A stretch of DNA of 40,339 bases, taken from positions 1 to 40,339 of the forward strand of contig NZ_NRJG01000035.1 of the NCBI RefSeq assembly GCF_003585935.1. Direction: 5' to 3'. The position numbers and the translations under genes were made by a program. Below, in pieces: positions 23,785 to 31,556 of the stretch (positions within the stretch are counted from its first letter, which is position 1; each line of letters starts with the position of its first letter). The DNA is from Psittacicella hinzii (GTDB taxonomy: Bacteria; Pseudomonadota; Gammaproteobacteria; Enterobacterales; Psittacicellaceae). The notes under the pieces are model-generated. The model worked only from the letters and a program-made list of their open reading frames with translations, made no database searches and was not told the DNA's origin.

Positions 23785-23813
23785 CAGCTCATGCCTTGCA
23801 TGGGCTGTTTTTA
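23785..23813 (+). terminator. Orphan rho-independent terminator
   Basis: CAGCTCATGC-CTT-GCATGGGCTG (one T-G pair) followed by TTTTTAATT. A strong plus-strand terminator with no known plus-strand gene upstream in the preceding 10 kb. Confidence 0.8.
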
Positions 23814-23969
23814 ATTAGGTTTTGCTTGAGAAATGCTCTTCCCCATGTTAATTTTTACCTTTCCCTTTGTTTAGTTAAGGGTTTTGATATTTTATTTAGA
23901 CTTGGAACTTTGTAAGGCAAAAACTGCCTATTTTCATAGACTTATACAGACTTTAAATGGCATATTAGG

Positions 23970-24021
23970 TATAATAACAAAGAGATCTCCCAGAAAAAAG
24001 CAGTTTTTGTTAAAAACTGGG
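23970..24021 (+). promoter_or_regulatory. -10 box and structured leader before the gene at 24152
   Basis: TATAAT at 23970-23975 is followed, from the expected start near 23982, by TCCCAG ... AGTTTTTGTTAAAAACT ... GGGA: AGTTTTT-GTT-AAAAACT makes an inner hairpin, and CCCAG can alternatively pair with CTGGG. The stem is not followed by a T-run, so it is a leader structure rather than a terminator. Confidence 0.4.
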
Positions 24022-24151
24022 ATTCAAATTTAAATAACTTTAACTAATTTTTATCGTATTTTCAAAGACTAAGAATTTAAGTAATTAAAGTTCCACTCTT
24101 TTTCACATGCGATAACACACCAAATACTCGTCGGAGTACTAAGGAAAGTAT

Positions 24152-24817
24152 ATGGCGATAAATGCAAAAATTCTCGATAATGGCTATTTAGCGCAATCGA
24201 AAGATGCCTTGAGTGCTTATGTCCACTCACGTATTGTAGAAGAATTTCCATTCTTACAGCAAAACGCTGAAGCTAAAGTCGTATTACGTACTCTTATTTA
24301 TGATTTAGCAACTAAACGTCGTGATCCTAAATATGCCGTAGCTTGGTTAGCGCAAAACTTTGCAGATAAATCTTTATACGATCAAGCATATTTACCAATC
24401 GAAAATCCTGAAGATCCTGCTTATGGACGAACCTATAATATGTTCAAACTGCTCTTAGCAGATATTTATCAGTTCATTCGTGGGATGGAAGAAGACGAAC
24501 AAGCTGAATATTTAAAACGCTTTGAATCGTTTGGGATTTACGACAGCATGTCTCGTTTACTGGCAAACTTTGTTTACTTTGACTTAATTATTTTAAAAAT
24601 GTTAAGTTACTTCTATCCTCAAGTAGACTTTAAAGAAGCAGCTCCTGTAGTCTTAAGCCAAGAGCAAGTAGATTACTTACGTGCAGCTTTACAAACTTAC
24701 CTTGAACAAAATATCCCATTAGTAAACGATAAAGGCTTACAACTTAATACCGAAGTAATCTTTAAATATTTTGCTAAACATCCAACCGAACTCTTTAAAT
24801 CACCAGATCCAGAGTAA
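24152..24817 (+). CDS. Unknown cytosolic protein upstream of the YdjM-like gene
   Basis: A 221-residue helical protein with no signal peptide; AAGGA lies 6 bases before the ATG. It contains many aromatic and acidic residues (YLPIENPEDPAYGRTYNMFKLLLADIYQF about 92-120; LIILKMLSYFYPQVDF about 155-170) and no recognisable motif. The next gene starts 14 bases downstream, so the two are surely co-transcribed and may work together at the membrane. No family recognised. Confidence 0.75.
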   Translation: MAINAKILDNGYLAQSKDALSAYVHSRIVEEFPFLQQNAEAKVVLRTLIYDLATKRRDPKYAVAWLAQNFADKSLYDQAYLPIENPEDPAYGRTYNMFKLLLADIYQFIRGMEEDEQAEYLKRFESFGIYDSMSRLLANFVYFDLIILKMLSYFYPQVDFKEAAPVVLSQEQVDYLRAALQTYLEQNIPLVNDKGLQLNTEVIFKYFAKHPTELFKSPDPE

Positions 24818-24831
24818 TAAGGCTAAGACGT

Positions 24832-25554
24832 ATGCGAGCAAAAACTCATAAATCAATAGGTTTCTCTTTAGGGATTGTAGCTGCAGTTGCAAGCTACTAT
24901 TTCTATCCAGACATGAAGTTATTAAACTCTCTATTTGCGTTTATAGCTTTTTACTTTGGGTCGGTTGCTCCAGATCGTCTAGAGTTATGGGGGCTTATAC
25001 CCCATCGAACCTTTACTCACTGGTTTTTATTGTGGCTAGTCTTTTTTGGGGTATGTGTGTACCAAGCTTTTGTTTTACATAAACAAGGTTGGGTAATAGG
25101 TACTGCGTTTACGGCTGGTGCTCTTTATCATATTCTTTGGGACTTAACTAATAAACGACCTTTACCTTTCCTCGTGCTGTTTCCTCGTTTAGCTACTCAT
25201 TCTAAATGGAAAAACAATCCCGTATATGCTGCAAATGGCTTTTGCTTATACTGGTGGGAAAGTAGTGAGCACAATAAAAAGATTCGTTTTTTACACTATC
25301 TTATTGCCATAGGTTTAATTTATTGGATAGTGCCTACAGAATTCTGGCATGATTTTGCTAAGAATTATGATGTAATTCTTGAAGCTAAAATCAATGAAAT
25401 CAAAGCTAACTACCAAGAATTAGATTTTAGTTTTGTCGAGATCATTAAAGAAGTAGCGGCAACGATTTGGCACTTTATTAAAGTTATTGCTGCTAAAGTT
25501 TGGGAATGGATATTAATTGCCTTTGATGAAGTAGTTGCCTTTTTCAAAGAATAA
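24832..25554 (+). CDS. YdjM-like (DUF457) membrane-bound putative metal-dependent hydrolase
   Basis: A 240-residue integral membrane protein of the YdjM / DUF457 family (inner-membrane putative metal-dependent hydrolases; E. coli ydjM is LexA-regulated). Family features: FGSVAPDRLELWG (42-54, PD at 47-48), HRTFTHW (58-64) and ALYHILWDLTNKRPLPFL (97-113) with H100 and D104, the expected metal ligands. Three to four membrane spans are visible (about 10-26, 31-45, 64-82, 88-102) plus another near 160-176; the last 50 residues are helical and acidic. The usual family signature is HR..THS; here the serine is tryptophan. The substrate of the family is unknown. Second gene of a pair with 24152-24817; ends at the bidirectional terminator 25621-25657. 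Confidence 0.8.
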   Translation: MRAKTHKSIGFSLGIVAAVASYYFYPDMKLLNSLFAFIAFYFGSVAPDRLELWGLIPHRTFTHWFLLWLVFFGVCVYQAFVLHKQGWVIGTAFTAGALYHILWDLTNKRPLPFLVLFPRLATHSKWKNNPVYAANGFCLYWWESSEHNKKIRFLHYLIAIGLIYWIVPTEFWHDFAKNYDVILEAKINEIKANYQELDFSFVEIIKEVAATIWHFIKVIAAKVWEWILIAFDEVVAFFKE

Positions 25555-25620
25555 TCTAGATACGACTAGATACAATTAGGTACTGTACAACTAGCTTAGT
25601 ATTACCATTAAATTATAGTA

Positions 25621-25657
25621 AAACCCCGAGAACAAAGAATCTTTGTTTTCGGGGTTT
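25621..25657. terminator. Bidirectional terminator between convergent genes
   Basis: AAACCCCGAGAACAAAG (25621-25637) and CTTTGTTTTCGGGGTTT (25641-25657) form a 17-bp stem with one G-T pair and loop AAT. It is followed by AATTTATG on plus and TACTATAATTT on minus, and sits between the ends of the YdjM-like gene (25554) and the third GT8 gene (25674). Confidence 0.85.
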
Positions 25658-25673
25658 AATTTATGTTTAAGAG

Positions 25674-28277
25674 CTAATGATACACCGCAACAGTACGTTG
25701 GGTAAACGGCACATATGCCTTATCGTTTTTACTTGGTATCGTTAAATCTTTACCTGTGATGATATCTTTCATGCGCAGGCTTAATCTCCAGAAGAAAAGA
25801 TGCCATTCTGCTGTTGCAATAAACGGATTATTCCACGGTTTTTGTGGTCCAGTGTAATGCATGATATACAGCGGGCAACGTTCTGGATAGGTAGTGTAGT
25901 TAGGTTTAAACAGACGTAATTGGGCATCTTCAACCGGTCCGCGTAAGTTATTTAGACCTTGGTGTAGACGGAAGTAGCCACCATGCTGTTTAGCGAACAG
26001 ATTCAACATATCTTGATCTGGAAAAGCAAAGCTCATGTGCTGACGCATTTGCTCGAGTAAGTGGAATTGCGGCAACTCAAGTTCACGCCAGCGACGTAAA
26101 TTCCAAATAATCACTCCAGAATTAAAATACTCAATATCGTAAATGGTTTGCGGATTAGCATTAGTAAAGCGTAAGAAGTACGAGCGCTTGTCATCAATAT
26201 CATGATCTACAGGCCAATCATCTTGTAAGCGAGCATATAGATCAATGTCTGGTGTCGCACCAAAGATCTTATCTCCCAGATTAGCAACTGCAGTATCACC
26301 CAGATCATGCTGAATTAATAGATCTACGTCGAGATAAGTAACTTGTTCAACCTCTGGATAGTATTGCGCAAAGATATCCGGAATAAATAAACGTGAGTAG
26401 ATATCGATCGTAAAGTACTGTTTCGTAGTTAGATCTGGATACTTACTTAAGTACTCTTGCATATTGAACGGACGTATTTCACAATTACTCCAAGCGGCAC
26501 GCTGTTGTAATTGCTCTAAGTCTGCTTGTTCTATGTCGCGATAGAAAAGATGGACGATGTATTTATTATGCGGTTTACGATAAAAATACAGACTCTCAAG
26601 ACAAGTGTTTAGAGCCGTTAAGTAATCTTGGTTTGAGCAAAACACTAAGTGCGTGGTGATTTGCGGTTCAACGGGATTTTCTTCGAGTAAACGTTTGTTG
26701 TGCACAAGCATATCTGCAACAAACTGCACATCTTGCGTTTGTGGTACTTTGGCTAAGAAGTACTCGCGTTTAACTTGATAGATAATGCCAGGACGATAGA
26801 CTTCGCCTAATTGCGGATCAGTCACCCGTTTGGCATCTTTTCCAGCATAGTGTAAGGCTAAAACTGGTGCATATTCATCGCGATTACGGCGATATACATT
26901 TACTCCCTTAGCTCCTCTTTCAAAGTAATAACCTTGATGCCAGCGTACCATATTTAAGTCTGGATGGAAAATATTAGCTCCCAGAGCGATCATGAGTAGC
27001 GAGAGATATTCGGCTACCGGATCTACTGCTGCGCCATACAGATAGTTACGTAAACCTTGTTGTAACAAGATAGTCAGATCAGAGAAATAAGGTTTTAAAA
27101 TCGAGAGCCGAAAACCAGTGATGCCCGGTAAAACATAATGCGGAGACTTAAAGAAGGTAAAGTGCTCTTGTGCTTGAGCATTAAGAGCAGCTAATTCTGC
27201 AGCACTACGTGTATCTTCGGCTGTATGTATAGGAGCGGATGAACTATTGCATGGTACAAGGCTTGGATCGGTAGTAACACTAATAGCTCGCTCTAAAGAG
27301 GTTTCAAAGATTTTGGTGATGTCATAGAGAAAGAGAACATCCGCATCTGCAAGCAAAATAAAGTCAGCATGCGGAGAAATACTATGAATCACCTCAGGAA
27401 CTAGTAAGCGTATGAGTTTAATAGGCTCATAGGCCTCAAAATTCTGACGTTGTAGTTTTAAAATTGCATGTTGTAACAACTCATAATCATGTTGATGACG
27501 ATAAACGATCTTCGCAGGATCATAAGTTTGATAGAGTTGGGCAAAATTAGTCTCTAACCAAGCTAGAACAGCTGGATCAGCAATGGTTTGTCCTGTGCTT
27601 TGATATGTAGAGGAAGCAGAAATAGCTTTAGTAAAGGTCTGTTGTTTTGCTTGCGTGCTGGCTTTACTTTTGCTTTTGCTCTTAGTTTTTCTTTTACCTT
27701 TGCTTGAGTTAGTAGTTGTAGCATTACTTTGCTCTGCTTGCTTTTCATGCATTAGAGATTGTAAATTCTGATTATGTTGCACCCATAAAGGGTTGCTTTG
27801 TTCGAGTTGCTGAGCTAAATGCTTTTGGAAATAAGCGATACGCTCTGCATGACTGGTAATATGACTAGTTACACAGTCTAACGAACCTTGGATATTAACA
27901 ATGTTATAACTAACTGCAGCATCTTGCTTCATATATTTGCTTAATGGAGTAAAATCTGCAAGCGTTAAAGAATCATCAATTAAAAAGTACAGATGAATGG
28001 GTGTGTCTAAATTATCAATACGATTATCAATAATTGAAATCACACTTTGTTCGAGTAAATCTAAGTAACTATGACTACACACAAATCCCACATGACAAAT
28101 ATTTGGGTTTGTATTAGCAGTCGAATCCTCGCTACCTTGGATTTGCTCAATAATTTGTTGCTCGATCGGGCAAATGTAGCTTTCAATATGTTGATAAGCT
28201 GATAACTCTGGACTAAATGGCTCGCTCGTAGTTATTAGCTCATACTCATTGAAAGGAATATGTGGTGAGTTGAACAT
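25674..28277 (-). CDS. Tandem GT8 family glycosyltransferase, longest of three, with a Lys/Ser linker
   Basis: An 867-residue protein with two GT8 units. N-terminal unit: CHVGFVCSHSYLDLLEQSVISI (61-82), LLADADVLFLYD (308-319, DxD at D311/D313) and LALHYAGKDAKR (473-484). It is interrupted by a basic low-complexity stretch, SSKGKRKTKSKSKSKAS (191-207), which could bind phospholipid or polyanionic glycan. C-terminal unit: LVFCSNQDYLTALNTCLESLYFYRK (544-568), YLDVDLLIQHDLGD (648-661, D650/D652), YFNSGVIIWNLRRW (717-730), FPDQDMLNLFAKQHGGY (752-768) and MHYTGPQKPWNNPF (806-819). Both units look competent. It shares the order and spacing of motifs with the genes at 14350 and 20982 and closes the cluster. 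Its stop is only 17 bases from the terminator stem. No clear Shine-Dalgarno at the ATG. Confidence 0.9.
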   Translation of the reverse strand: MFNSPHIPFNEYELITTSEPFSPELSAYQHIESYICPIEQQIIEQIQGSEDSTANTNPNICHVGFVCSHSYLDLLEQSVISIIDNRIDNLDTPIHLYFLIDDSLTLADFTPLSKYMKQDAAVSYNIVNIQGSLDCVTSHITSHAERIAYFQKHLAQQLEQSNPLWVQHNQNLQSLMHEKQAEQSNATTTNSSKGKRKTKSKSKSKASTQAKQQTFTKAISASSTYQSTGQTIADPAVLAWLETNFAQLYQTYDPAKIVYRHQHDYELLQHAILKLQRQNFEAYEPIKLIRLLVPEVIHSISPHADFILLADADVLFLYDITKIFETSLERAISVTTDPSLVPCNSSSAPIHTAEDTRSAAELAALNAQAQEHFTFFKSPHYVLPGITGFRLSILKPYFSDLTILLQQGLRNYLYGAAVDPVAEYLSLLMIALGANIFHPDLNMVRWHQGYYFERGAKGVNVYRRNRDEYAPVLALHYAGKDAKRVTDPQLGEVYRPGIIYQVKREYFLAKVPQTQDVQFVADMLVHNKRLLEENPVEPQITTHLVFCSNQDYLTALNTCLESLYFYRKPHNKYIVHLFYRDIEQADLEQLQQRAAWSNCEIRPFNMQEYLSKYPDLTTKQYFTIDIYSRLFIPDIFAQYYPEVEQVTYLDVDLLIQHDLGDTAVANLGDKIFGATPDIDLYARLQDDWPVDHDIDDKRSYFLRFTNANPQTIYDIEYFNSGVIIWNLRRWRELELPQFHLLEQMRQHMSFAFPDQDMLNLFAKQHGGYFRLHQGLNNLRGPVEDAQLRLFKPNYTTYPERCPLYIMHYTGPQKPWNNPFIATAEWHLFFWRLSLRMKDIITGKDLTIPSKNDKAYVPFTQRTVAVYH

Positions 28278-28772
28278 GCATCACACTCGATAAAATCAAG
28301 TAAATTTAATCTGCCTTAGTTTTAAGCTTTGGTTTGAGAAAATAAGTGGTAAAAGTATCAAGCTTATTCCCGATTAAGAGTAAGATAACTTGCTTAAAAC
28401 GTAAGTTGCTCGTTACAGTTGCATACAGAATTTTGCTATTTACTGCGTTACATTTTGTATTTGCTACGTTACATTGTGATGTTAACTTTTCTATTGTCGG
28501 TAAACAATGTAGGTAAACAATGTCGAGCGTAGATTAGGATTTAAGTTGAGTTAGTAGTTAAATTAAAGACGTGAATTAAAAAGTATATAAGTCAAAGCTA
28601 GAGATCAAAGTCACTCTTAAATTTAAGAGTTTAAATTGAAGAGTTTAAATTGAAGAGTTTAACTTTATCCAACTTTGAAGTTTTAGGAGGTGTGTAGAGT
28701 TGTATTTCCACACAACCTCTTCTAAAAAAGCTTAAGCAATCAAGAGCTTAAGCAATTAAGAACTTAAGTTTA
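28278..28772. other. Non-coding region with palindrome and tandem duplications
   Basis: No gene. Contains a two-unit 13-bp repeat GGTAAACAATGT(A/C) at about 28499-28524, a perfect 18-bp palindrome at 28613-28630, a 14-bp repeat AAGAGTTTAAATTG (28625-28638 and 28639-28652, plus a partial third), and AGCTTAAGCAAT repeats around 28730-28760. The promoter of the third GT8 gene should lie near 28300-28450. Confidence 0.5.
28613..28630. repeat. Perfect 18-bp palindrome
   Basis: ACTCTTAAATTTAAGAGT is its own reverse complement, about 335 bases upstream of the third GT8 gene and overlapping the start of a 14-bp tandem repeat. It could be an operator for a dimeric regulator. Confidence 0.6.
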
Positions 28773-29747
28773 TTAAGCTTGATGCTTTGGAAAATGACTT
28801 ACGACATTTTTTAAAAAGTCTTGTAAGACGGTTTTGCTATCACGATCATCAGATAGTAAGAGGTTTACACATACATGTGTTACCCCTAAAGCTTCTTGCT
28901 CTTTCCATTACTTAACTAAAGCTTTAGAACCTGCACGAATACGTCTTGGACGTGGCATTTCTAATGGTGCGTCTGGATCAGCTAAGAGATGTACAAAAGT
29001 TCCATAACTAAAAGGCACTGGGGAAGCAAGATCAGCTTGCTGTAGTTCACTGATCTTAGTACTTAGGTTTTCTTGTGTAATGCCATGAGTTAGCCATGCA
29101 TCAGCATGCTGTCCAATCCATGTAGTATCTTGACGTGCTTGCCCAATTATCAGCATAGGGATTATGCCTAGTGGTTTAGGATAAGTTTCTAGATTACCTT
29201 TAAACGTACCGTAGTTTTACGTAGAGAAATCGGGATAAGATTGATACATTAAACGCGTAATAATATCCCATGTTTCTCGGAAACACTCGCCACGATTGAG
29301 AAAACTCTGATTAAAGGCTGGATACTCACGTGGACGATCCCCAGTAGCTAATCTGAGAAGGAAACGACCTTTACTTAGTTGATCCATACTTACAGCTTGT
29401 TTTGCGGTAAGAATTGGTTCGCGTAAGGTCGTAACTATCCCAGCTGTACCTAAGCTGATGTTTTTAGTTACTGCAGCTAAGTAGCCGAGAGTGACAAAAG
29501 GATCATAAGCTTGCCCTACATCACCAAACTCCGGATCATAAAGAGGCACATCTCTTACCCAGAGATCCGCTAGTTCTGAATTGTCAGCCATTTGAGCTAA
29601 CTCAAACATATCACCAAGATCTGAGTATGGTTATTGATAGTCTTTAAAAGGAGCAATTAAACCTAAAGTAAGTTTACCTGCGAAACACTTGGCGATAGCC
29701 GCGGTGTTGCGCAAGAGTATTTTTGTAGGTACGAAGATTGTTAAACA
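28773..29747 (-). pseudogene. Broken LLM-class flavin-dependent oxidoreductase
   Basis: Reading from the ATG at 29747 the fragments give a bacterial luciferase-like oxidoreductase of about 320 residues (the LLM family with conserved MFxNLRTYKNTLAQHR start). Fragment 1: MFNNLRTYKNTLAQHRGYRQVF, then a frameshift near 29680. Fragment 2: GKLTLGLIAPFKDYQ, in-frame TAA, PYSDLGDMFELAQMADNS...LWVRDVPLYDPEFGDVGQ...GRFLLRLATGDRPREYPAF...YPDFST, TAA at 29217-29219. Fragment 3: NYGTFKGNLETYPKPLGIIPMLIIGQAR...LADPDAPLEMPRPRRI...ALVK, TAA at 28908-28910. Fragment 4: WKEQEALGVTHVCVNLLL...VVSHFPKHQA, ending at 28773. Three in-frame stops and one frameshift in well-conserved surroundings mean loss of function, fairly recent because the similarity remains strong. 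Such enzymes use FMN or FAD to oxidise small substrates. Confidence 0.9.
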
Positions 29748-30175
29748 TATAAACGTCCTTAAAAGTAGATTGATAATAGTTACTTAAAAGTGCGTTTATT
29801 ATAATCTGGAACTAATACCTAATTAATAGCTATTAATACAGCAGTATTCTATTTACACCAGTCGATAGGAATGTTAGAACAAAAACCGTACTGACTTATA
29901 TGCTCTTGCACACAGTCTAACATACTGACGAGAAAAACTCGTAAAATACTTATATTTGTATTTACAGAAGATGGGAAATTTATGTTTACGATTACCTTGA
30001 TAAATGTTGGTAAAGCTACAAACTGTCAAGTTTGTCAACCAAAGTTAACTTTGTTAGTTATATAGAAATTGTTGCATAGAATGCTGTGGGATTGCGAAAC
30101 TTCTATATTGGAAAATAGCAATGAGATATAGAAGTTAGATCTGTAAGAAGGGGACTGCTCAAGAGGAGTAATAAT

Positions 30176-30198
30176 AGGAGCAAGTATATCTTGCTCCT
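30176..30198. terminator. Stem-loop downstream of the two-UAG gene
   Basis: AGGAGCAAG-TATAT-CTTGCTCCT: a perfect 9-bp stem, with an outer alternative pairing AAGAGGAG / CTCCTCTT. On the minus strand it is followed by ATTATTACTCC, and it lies 140 bases past the stop at 30338. Confidence 0.55.
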
Positions 30199-30206
30199 CT
30201 TGTAGA

Positions 30207-30223
30207 TTTTGGGGTACAGCTCA
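30207..30223 (+). repeat. 17-bp dispersed repeat, copy 2
   Basis: TTTTGGGGTACAGCTCA, identical to the minus strand at 2452-2468, just beyond a stem-loop in both orientation-relevant contexts (3' regions of genes). Related GTACAGCTC pieces occur at about 35035 and 35095. Confidence 0.5.
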
Positions 30224-30337
30224 TCTTAAGTAAAGGATAAACTTAAGGAAATAATTTGAAAACACTATATAAGAAACAAACACTGACTATTACTAATAGT
30301 ATCCAATACATAGTTCTTTGTTTGGCAAGTAATTTTT

Positions 30338-31435
30338 CTATTCTATCCTTATTTTTTTTTGCCAATTTGCTTTTAGCTCTAGAGGTACTTTTCCTTCTTG
30401 ATCAAATTGATTTACATCGTGGTTTATATTGTCTAATATTTGTTTTTGGTAATTTAAATTTAACCAGCACAATAGGCAGTATAAACAAATAGCAGTATAT
30501 GTTAACCAATTATCTCCCGATTTTAGAGTTCCAAGGATAGCTATTAGAATAGGTAATCCTAAAAATTTAGGTAACAGTTTACTAATGATTTCGTTTACTC
30601 TAGACTCAAATTTTTCACTATTGTATGGAGAGTATGTAAGCTCTTTGATGGATTTTTCATTGCTGAAATTTTCTGTATGTGGAGCGTATTGCTTATGTAT
30701 AGATTGATTTATTTGCGTAATTTCACGTAGTAAGTCAAGAATAGTCGCTTTTTGTTTAAAAGTGTCAGTAAGGACAAAAGCTAAAACAGATTGTTTAGAA
30801 CTAATATAAGAATCGGTTTTTTCCTTATTTGGATAATCAGAATGTGTAGTGGTTTCTACCTCATCTAACCAACCTGTAAAATCGATGATTACTTGTATCT
30901 GCTTTTGATTTAACTCTTGCAATAAATTGCAAAAATCTGGAATTTGTTTAGACACATCAAGAGACAGTTCAAAAGTTTTCTTACCAAAGAATATAAGCTT
31001 TTTACCTACCTAGTCATAGTAAGCAGCCTTATCGGTAAGTTGAAGTAACAATTTCTTTATGCTTTCATAATTTAGCAAATATTGAGGTTTCTCTTTATCA
31101 TCAGAGGAGATCTTTTCAGATTTTATAAAGTAAGGAGTGCTACCTATTACTGTATTGCCAAGATAAGCCATATCTCCTTCTATAAATGCTGCAAAATCAT
31201 CAAATAATCTACCAATATTAAGAGCTGGGGTGTGTATATTTAATTGGATCGGTTGGTTAATCTTTAATTCACCAGCATAAGTACTAATCCCAGAATCGTT
31301 GAAATTATCATCTGTAAGAAGTTTGAGTAACTAAAGATCTTCTGTAGAATTAGGACAAAAATTTGCAAGATCTGAGTTTTCAACAAACTCCGCTTGACGG
31401 TAGATTTGCACCAACTGAGAAAAAGTAATCGTCAT
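30338..31435 (-). pseudogene. Unknown membrane protein gene interrupted by two in-frame UAG codons
   Basis: One continuous frame runs from the ATG at 31435 to the TAA at 30338 (366 codons counting the stop), broken only by TAG at codon 35 (31331-31333) and TAG at codon 142 (31010-31012). The start is strongly supported: AGGAGG stands 8 bases before the ATG. The three segments are MTITFSQLVQIYRQAEFVEN... (1-34), [14 protein letters not shown]...TDKAAYYD (36-141) and VGKKLIFFGKKTFELSLDVSKQIPD... (143-365). The last has two membrane spans (FLGLPILIAILGTL and WLTYTAICLYCLLCWLNL, about 290-330) and a charged tail. A downstream GTG (30955) could restart a 205-residue product. UAG is an ordinary stop in other genes here (for example at 3431, 4524 and 11935), so genome-wide reassignment is excluded; it is a pseudogene or a readthrough gene. 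No family recognised. Confidence 0.7.
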
Positions 31436-31556
31436 TGACTAAACCTCCTAACTTTTTTCTAGGTAGATTATCTGAAAGATAAAATATAGATTTTTCTGGT
31501 TGTCAGAAAATCATTATTTAATCACAGCAACAGCAGGCTGAATTCTTACCACTACA

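Larger units (their letters stand above)
23253..24151. other. Non-coding region with terminator and leader
   Basis: About 900 bases without a convincing gene; a GTG-started 61-codon frame at 23545-23730 has no Shine-Dalgarno and low-complexity composition. Imperfect repeats of AAATTTATTCTGTACACAC type lie at 23445-23510. A plus-strand terminator at 23785-23813 has no annotated gene in front of it, which hints at an unrecognised transcript between about 23300 and 23780. The promoter and structured leader of the gene at 24152 follow. Confidence 0.5.
29748..30337. other. Intergenic region with stem-loops and a dispersed repeat
   Basis: No gene (a frame at 30256-30492 is antisense to the 3' end of the broken gene and lacks coding character). 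It contains the hairpin ACAAACT-GTCA-AGTTTGT (30017-30034), the palindrome CAAAGTTAACTTTG (30040-30053), the stem-loop at 30176-30198 and copy 2 of the 17-bp repeat (30207-30223). Confidence 0.5.

Noticed and set aside
30256-30492. 78-codon plus-strand frame as a gene
   Set aside because: It is antisense to the end of the two-UAG gene, whose frame has better protein character and a true Shine-Dalgarno.
30338-31435. Genome-wide reassignment of UAG to an amino acid
   Set aside because: UAG ends at least the genes at 2681, 3873 and 9262, and other genes have no internal UAG.
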